Part shown: positions 59,058-64,000 of the stretch, piece after piece | Numbering within the stretch: position 1 is the first letter of the stretch | How the letters are laid out: each line of letters opens with the position of its first letter | Source of the DNA: Syntrophales bacterium | GTDB lineage: Bacteria > Desulfobacterota > Syntrophia > Syntrophales > UBA5619 | Assembly (NCBI GenBank): GCA_023229765.1 | Contig: JALNYO010000002.1 | Coordinates: 1 to 64,000 of the forward strand | Direction: 5' to 3' | Length of the DNA stretch: 64,000 nucleotides | Notes under the pieces: generated by a model | Databases searched by the model: none | Told to the model about the DNA's origin: nothing | The model's input: the letters and a program-made list of their open reading frames with translations, nothing else | Translations under genes and position numbers: made by a program

Positions 59058-62000
59058 ATGACATCCAGGAAGAAGTCAGGCCGGCAGAATGTTTCCTTGT
59101 TTATCACGTTTTTCCTGTCCTCTTGCCTGACATCGCTGACGATGTCGGCGTACGCCCAGGTACAGGAGAGAATCGATGCGAGTTCCGCAGGAGTTTTTGC
59201 CGCGGGCGGCTCCTGGAACCCTTCGATCTCCAAAGACGGCGTGCATGTAGCCTTCTATTCATGGGCAAGCAATCTGGTGGATGATGACACTAACTCCATC
59301 GCGGACATTTTCGTCCGTAACCGGACAACCGGTGTGACAGTCAGGGCAAATGTAGCTACCGACGGAACTCAGGCCGACGACATCTCCGAAAACCCGTCTC
59401 TTTCCGGCGACGGCCGTTTTGTCGCTTTTCAGTCGAAGGCAACCGTGGCCACTCAACTGGCGAAAGACGTCGCGTTTGTCGAAGACAGCTATCATGTCTA
59501 TCTGCGGGATCTCGGCAACAATCAAACCATATTGGTCAGTAAAAACCTGCCGGGACGGGAAATCGGCGCCGGTTATTCCTATCGTCCCAGGGTGTCATTC
59601 GACGGTCGTTACGTGGTGTTCGATTCCTGGGTTGTCCATCAGTTCGAGGGAGATCCCTACTACAAATACGATGTTTTTCTTTACGATCGGCAGACGGATT
59701 CACTGATCCTGGTCAGCAGGAATGTTTCCGGAACACAGGGAAATGGAAGCGATCAGGGCCCGGACATCACGGGCGACGGTCGTTACGTGGTTTTCGAGAG
59801 CCAATCGACCAATATCGTTTCCAATACCCTGGATGGAACGACTTCACACCTCATCCGGCGCGACCTGCAGACCGGCGAGAATCTGCTGGTCTCGGTCAAC
59901 TCCGAGGGGACGCCGGCGGACAAGAGCTGTACCGAGCCAAGAATTTCCGACGATGGGCGTTATGTGACATTCAGATCCTATGCAACAAACCTTGTTTCCG
60001 GAACGGCGAACGGCAAGCAGCATCTCTTCATCAAGGATCTTGTCACGAACGAGGTGAGGCGAATTACGCAAAATTCCTCTGGCGATCCGGGAGACCTCAA
60101 CAGTTTTGACGCGGCGATCTCTCCCGATGGCCGTTTTGTCGCATTCCAGTCAGCAGCGGGCAATCTGACGGATCAATCCGAGTATGGCGTTGGTCACGAG
60201 TATCTCTACGACCTGGAAAAGAACGAACTGAGGTTGCTGGACATCAACGCCGCGGGGGCGGTAGGCAACAATGACGTATTCACGGCAAACGATATTTCCG
60301 AGGGGGGCCGTTATGTCGTATTCGACTCGGAAGCAACCAATCTCGTTGCCAATGATCCGGTTGATTACAATGATGGCATATACCTCGCCCTGGGAAGCGT
60401 CTCGGAAGACTGGTCGATCGGTCCCAAGGGAACGATCGGCGGCTGGCGCAACGATGTCGCCATATCGGGCAATATCGTTGCGGTCGCCGAGGGGAAGGGG
60501 GTAAGCCTTTACGAGATCAGCGGCGAGACGCTGGTGAAAAAATCGACCCTCTCCCTTTCCATCGAACCGACGGCGATTGCGATTAGCGGAACGAAACTCT
60601 ACGGCGCCTCGGGGCCATGGGAAGATGCCCCGCTGTTTTTCGTCGCCGACATCACGAACCTCTCTTCTCCCTCCGTACTGGGTTCATGTACGGCATCCTG
60701 TCCGAACCACGGCAGCCTGATTGCAGCCGGAGATTATGTCTATATGTCGGCCCTATCCGGAGATTCTTGGGTTGTCAATGCCATAGCTGCCGTTGATGTA
60801 AGCAATCCGTCTGCCCCGGTCGCGCAGGGGAACCTTGCTCTCGGCGACGGAGTTATCGCCAATGCCTTTACGATCGATGGAGACCGTCTCTATCTCCAGG
60901 GGAGTCTCAACGGTGCACCGATGTTTTTCGTCTATGCTCTTTCGAGTCCGCTGGCCCCTGCAAAAACGGGCGAACTGGCTGCCGGAGTCAGCGAGACGAG
61001 CCAGGGTCTCCATGCCAGCGGTGACCTGGTTTACAGTGCCATCGGGTCCAAGGGGGTGCGTGTTGTCGATGTTTCGTCTCCTGAAAACCCGCTTCCGAGG
61101 CACCAGTTCACGATTGTTGAGGGGACGACAGCGCTGACGGTCGGCGATGTCTATGCCACAGGAAATACTCTGTACGTTGCCGCCGGAAACGGCGGAACGG
61201 TTGTTTTCAATGTCACCGACCCCATGAATCCGATCCGCCTCGGGGCCGTGCCGATGAAAGGTACGTTCCGGGTGACGGGATCCACCGGCGGGGTCGTGGC
61301 GATGGCGGGCGAAGGGGACATTGCCGTGCAGAAGATCGGTATGGCCGGTGCGACACCGGTTTCCCAGGGCGGAGCGGCGAGCCCTATGGTCCCCTCCGCG
61401 CCACTGGCCGTCGGAAACCGTCTCTATCTCGGTGGGGACGGGCTTTTCATTTACGATATCACTGATCCGGCGTTACCGGCGTTGTTGAGCGTAAACGCCG
61501 CCTGGCGTTATTTTACCCCGCTTGCGGCGACGGATAACACACTGGTTGGGCTTTCTGCGGCTCCTGATTTCTGGACGAAAACGATCCTTTCCGTCATCGA
61601 TGTTTCCAACCCGGAAAACCCGGTTGCGCGCGGCAGTTACACGACCGGCGACGGGAATTTCGTCGCCGGCGCGGTAGCCGGGAACATTGCCTATCTTGCC
61701 CGCAACAAGCCGGATGCAGAGATCGTGGATTTTTCGGACCCCGCCAATCCCCTGAAAATTGGGATGCTGCCGTTCAGCAGCACTTCCGGGAGCCTCGATA
61801 TAGCCGCCGCCGGGAATATTGCCTGCATCGCCGGTCAGACCGAAAATGGCTACCGTGTCCATATATTCGACGTGACGACTCCCGCGTCTCCGGTGTTAAA
61901 ATCGGAGCTTACCCCACCCGGTGGAACGATCCGCCTGTGGCTTGCCGGAAGTACGCTGCTGGTTTCCTCCAATACAGGAACAGGCAACAGCGTCGAGGCG

Positions 62001-64000
62001 TTCGACCTGACCGATCCGGCGAACCCGGAAAAGGCAGGTGCGATCACCGTCCCGCTTGACGCTGAGGATATTGCCGCGCTTCTCCAGGAAGGCCAGGAAC
62101 CGATAGTTCTTCTGGCCAAGCCCGGTGGCAGTGTCCATACCTATGGCTACAGTCCGTCGTCCGGCGTTTTTTATGCCGGGCCGGTCTGTCATTCTCCCTA
62201 TTCGCACCAGGTGATGGTTTCCCAGACTCCGAACAGAACAGGAGGCTACACCGTTGCCACATCCGATGAATCCTACGGACTCTACACCCAGGAGATCACG
62301 CGCACGCCCTCCACCTGCTGCCTGACGACGGAGGTTTCCCCGGCCCAGGCGGCGGCGGAAGGCTGTACGGCCGCACCGGCGAAGGTCGATCCGGTCGATT
62401 GCGGAGGGACGGTCGATGTGACGGCGACGGCCAAGGAGCCTTGGTATTTCAAGGAGTGGACTGGCGCGGCGACGGGGGCGAGTCCGTCCGCCACAGCCAC
62501 GGCGACGGGGCGCTGTTCGGTTGCCGTCGCAAATTTCGTCAAGCCGACGCTGACGCTCACGGCGGGTGTGCAGAACCCCGGCGCCTACGCCGAATTCTAC
62601 GGGATTACCGGAGAATATGCCTACGCGAACGGGCGGACGAACGTCCCAGTCATCCACGTCGTGCTGACGGCCAACGATGTCGATGACTGGCTGGCGACCG
62701 CCATGACCTTCATGACATCGGGCACGGGCAACGAAAAGGAGGATGTCGCCGAGGCGAGGCTCTATCTGGGGAATATCGGCGGGACGCTTCTCGGGACGAA
62801 GACGTTTACCGACGACAACGGCAATCTGAGTTTCAACTTCACCGTCAATATCCCCAAGTCGAGCAGCGTGTCGATGATCCTCGTCTATGACTTCAAACCG
62901 GAGCGGGCCTTTCCCTGCAACAACTACAGCGCCAAACTCGACATGGCCCATGTGACCGCCATCCCGGTGAACTATCCTCCCGGCCAGAAGCTTCCCGTGC
63001 CTCCCCTCGGCGTTACGGGCGGCCCCAGCACCATCAAGCGGGGCGATGTCGTGATCGACGACGGCGACCGTCAGTACGGCCAGCCGGAGGACCAGCAACA
63101 TCCGAATCCGCCGCCCTTGGAAAAGAAGCTCAAGACAAGACTCAAATGGCAGCCTCCCGCGACGGTGGAGTACATACAATACGAGATCAGCTCCGCGCTG
63201 GCCTGGGGCGGGTTCCTCGAGGGGGTGCGCGGCCAGCGGAAGGTCGAGCAGCCCGTCAACGCGGAGGGGTACGCCGAGGCGTCGATGACGCTCGGCACGG
63301 CGAAGGGGCACGACAACCCCTACGCCGTCGTGGTGGATCAGAAAAACAGGGGCGCCGCCTGCTATTCCAGCTATGCCCGTTCGGTTTTCACCGAATGGGG
63401 AATGGGCGTTGAACTCCCGACCAACGCCCGATACGACGGCACCGCCGACGGCGGTGAGGACGGTTTCGGTACCTTCCTCAACATGATTCAACTGGAAAAC
63501 GACTTCATTGTGACCGTTACGATGGCGCCCGAGAACTTCGCGGAGATCAAAGAGGTGAATTTCCAGTTGGGTTCCCTTCTTCACGCGCAGGGGACTTCTC
63601 TGGGCAACAACCAGTACAAGGCCACCTTTGACCTGAAACACTTCAACGGCCCGACCCCGCTTACGATCACTTGCGTCTTGAACCGAAACGGGGAGCAGAT
63701 CACCGCCGAGGAGCGCTACATGGTCAAAATCATTCCCCTGCCTTCATGGGTGAACGCGGTAGGCGAGATCTGCGACGGGAGTTCCTTTGTCAAGGAATTC
63801 GTCGGCGAGGACGAGGCGTACAAGCTCACGTTCAACTACCCGACCAACTTCGCCTGGAGCGACTACGTGCCGGGCGACGTCGGGATGCTGGGCGGACTGA
63901 ACAACAAACTCGATATCGAATTTTCCGCCGAGGCGCTCTATCGGATCGACGAGACGAGTACGTTCGGGGCGACGGTGAAGGGGAAGCCGACGATCCTCGG
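59058..64000 (+). CDS. Very large secreted beta-propeller/LVIVD repeat protein (runs off window)
   Basis: The frame is open from ATG 59058 to the window end, at least 1647 residues with no stop. A signal peptide (about 1-33, hydrophobic LFITFFLSSCLTSL, AYA cleavage region) directs export. Residues about 45-450 hold TolB/WD40-like repeats with the motif SxDGRYVVFxSxAxNLV (for example DGRFVAFQSKAT, DGRYVVFDSEATNLV). About 480-1010 hold LVIVD-type propeller repeats (GVRVVDVSSPENP, FDVTTPASP, FDLTDPANP). Then follow a Cys-containing bacterial-repeat-like segment (about 1080-1160) and immunoglobulin-like or unknown domains. It resembles large surface or adhesin-type proteins. GGGAGG lies 8 bp before the start. 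The 3' end is outside the window. Confidence 0.85.
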   Translation, partial: MTSRKKSGRQNVSLFITFFLSSCLTSLTMSAYAQVQERIDASSAGVFAAGGSWNPSISKDGVHVAFYSWASNLVDDDTNSIADIFVRNRTTGVTVRANVATDGTQADDISENPSLSGDGRFVAFQSKATVATQLAKDVAFVEDSYHVYLRDLGNNQTILVSKNLPGREIGAGYSYRPRVSFDGRYVVFDSWVVHQFEGDPYYKYDVFLYDRQTDSLILVSRNVSGTQGNGSDQGPDITGDGRYVVFESQSTNIVSNTLDGTTSHLIRRDLQTGENLLVSVNSEGTPADKSCTEPRISDDGRYVTFRSYATNLVSGTANGKQHLFIKDLVTNEVRRITQNSSGDPGDLNSFDAAISPDGRFVAFQSAAGNLTDQSEYGVGHEYLYDLEKNELRLLDINAAGAVGNNDVFTANDISEGGRYVVFDSEATNLVANDPVDYNDGIYLALGSVSEDWSIGPKGTIGGWRNDVAISGNIVAVAEGKGVSLYEISGETLVKKSTLSLSIEPTAIAISGTKLYGASGPWEDAPLFFVADITNLSSPSVLGSCTASCPNHGSLIAAGDYVYMSALSGDSWVVNAIAAVDVSNPSAPVAQGNLALGDGVIANAFTIDGDRLYLQGSLNGAPMFFVYALSSPLAPAKTGELAAGVSETSQGLHASGDLVYSAIGSKGVRVVDVSSPENPLPRHQFTIVEGTTALTVGDVYATGNTLYVAAGNGGTVVFNVTDPMNPIRLGAVPMKGTFRVTGSTGGVVAMAGEGDIAVQKIGMAGATPVSQGGAASPMVPSAPLAVGNRLYLGGDGLFIYDITDPALPALLSVNAAWRYFTPLAATDNTLVGLSAAPDFWTKTILSVIDVSNPENPVARGSYTTGDGNFVAGAVAGNIAYLARNKPDAEIVDFSDPANPLKIGMLPFSSTSGSLDIAAAGNIACIAGQTENGYRVHIFDVTTPASPVLKSELTPPGGTIRLWLAGSTLLVSSNTGTGNSVEAFDLTDPANPEKAGAITVPLDAEDIAALLQEGQEPIVLLAKPGGSVHTYGYSPSSGVFYAGPVCHSPYSHQVMVSQTPNRTGGYTVATSDESYGLYTQEITRTPSTCCLTTEVSPAQAAAEGCTAAPAKVDPVDCGGTVDVTATAKEPWYFKEWTGAATGASPSATATATGRCSVAVANFVKPTLTLTAGVQNPGAYAEFYGITGEYAYANGRTNVPVIHVVLTANDVDDWLATAMTFMTSGTGNEKEDVAEARLYLGNIGGTLLGTKTFTDDNGNLSFNFTVNIPKSSSVSMILVYDFKPERAFPCNNYSAKLDMAHVTAIPVNYPPGQKLPVPPLGVTGGPSTIKRGDVVIDDGDRQYGQPEDQQHPNPPPLEKKLKTRLKWQPPATVEYIQYEISSALAWGGFLEGVRGQRKVEQPVNAEGYAEASMTLGTAKGHDNPYAVVVDQKNRGAACYSSYARSVFTEWGMGVELPTNARYDGTADGGEDGFGTFLNMIQLENDFIVTVTMAPENFAEIKEVNFQLGSLLHAQGTSLGNNQYKATFDLKHFNGPTPLTITCVLNRNGEQITAEERYMVKIIPLPSWVNAVGEICDGSSFVKEFVGEDEAYKLTFNYPTNFAWSDYVPGDVGMLGGLNNKLDIEFSAEALYRIDETSTFGATVKGKPTIL

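Noticed and set aside
61896..63641. Long minus-strand ORF (581 codons) opposite the propeller protein
   Set aside because: The opposite strand has a continuous frame with a signal peptide and repeat motifs; this one is low-complexity Arg/Gly-rich and has no family resemblance.

Overview
The window looks like a chromosome segment of a strictly anaerobic, probably syntrophic Deltaproteobacterium (Desulfobacterota), for example in or near Syntrophus/Smithella. This is an inference from gene content: a 4-hydroxybutyryl-CoA dehydratase-type flavoprotein, an ADP-forming acyl-CoA synthetase, a selenocysteine-containing GrdB-like protein, a molybdopterin/FeS/NrfD redox module under sigma-54 control, many PAS and chemotaxis sensors, and abundant small dispersed repeats. 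No rRNA, tRNA or CRISPR array was seen.

Layout. 1-2.2 kb: a multi-PAS sensor gene cut at its 3' end by an insertion sequence. 2.7-5.5 kb: a Prc-like S41 protease, then IS3 and winged-helix gene debris. 5.6-7.1 kb: an aminotransferase and a small conserved-looking protein. 7.2-13.5 kb: a minus-strand export operon (HlyD-like protein, two ABC ATPases, two ABC-2 permeases, ArsA/MinD-type ATPase) interrupted by repeats. 13.8-27.2 kb: a 1064-residue sigma-54 activator, divergent from a probable eight-gene operon. That operon encodes a 2-hydroxyacid dehydrogenase, a molybdopterin oxidoreductase with FeS and NrfD partners, a creatinase-like M24 protein and a tripartite tricarboxylate transporter (TctC, TctB, TctA). 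A near-consensus -24/-12 promoter and an upstream palindrome lie between the two transcription units.

27.2-30.8 kb is a mobile-element graveyard (IS1380 and ParB fragments, MITEs, a truncated WYL regulator) that also carries a cation efflux gene and a HicAB pair. 30.8-36.5 kb holds ileS, lspA and a Trk/Ktr potassium uptake pair. 36.6-40 kb has two paralogous chemoreceptors. 40.2-45.2 kb is a minus-strand catabolic cluster (D-aminoacylase family, diaminopentanoate dehydrogenase-like protein, ADP-forming acyl-CoA synthetase). 45.5-47.9 kb holds a selenoprotein gene whose in-frame TGA is followed by a SECIS-like hairpin, and a two-domain kinase. 48.1-57.9 kb encodes an MFS transporter, glycerate 2-kinase, the 4-hydroxybutyryl-CoA dehydratase-like enzyme with a small Cys-rich protein, a PiT/DUF47 phosphate pair, adenine deaminase and a DEAD-box helicase. 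58.4 kb has a 54-residue HMA-like gene. From 59.06 kb to the window end runs one secreted beta-propeller protein of at least 1647 residues.

The most striking items are the recoded selenoprotein, the sigma-54-controlled redox/transport operon, and small palindromic repeats that repeatedly supply the start region, C-terminal codons or stop codons of neighbouring genes.
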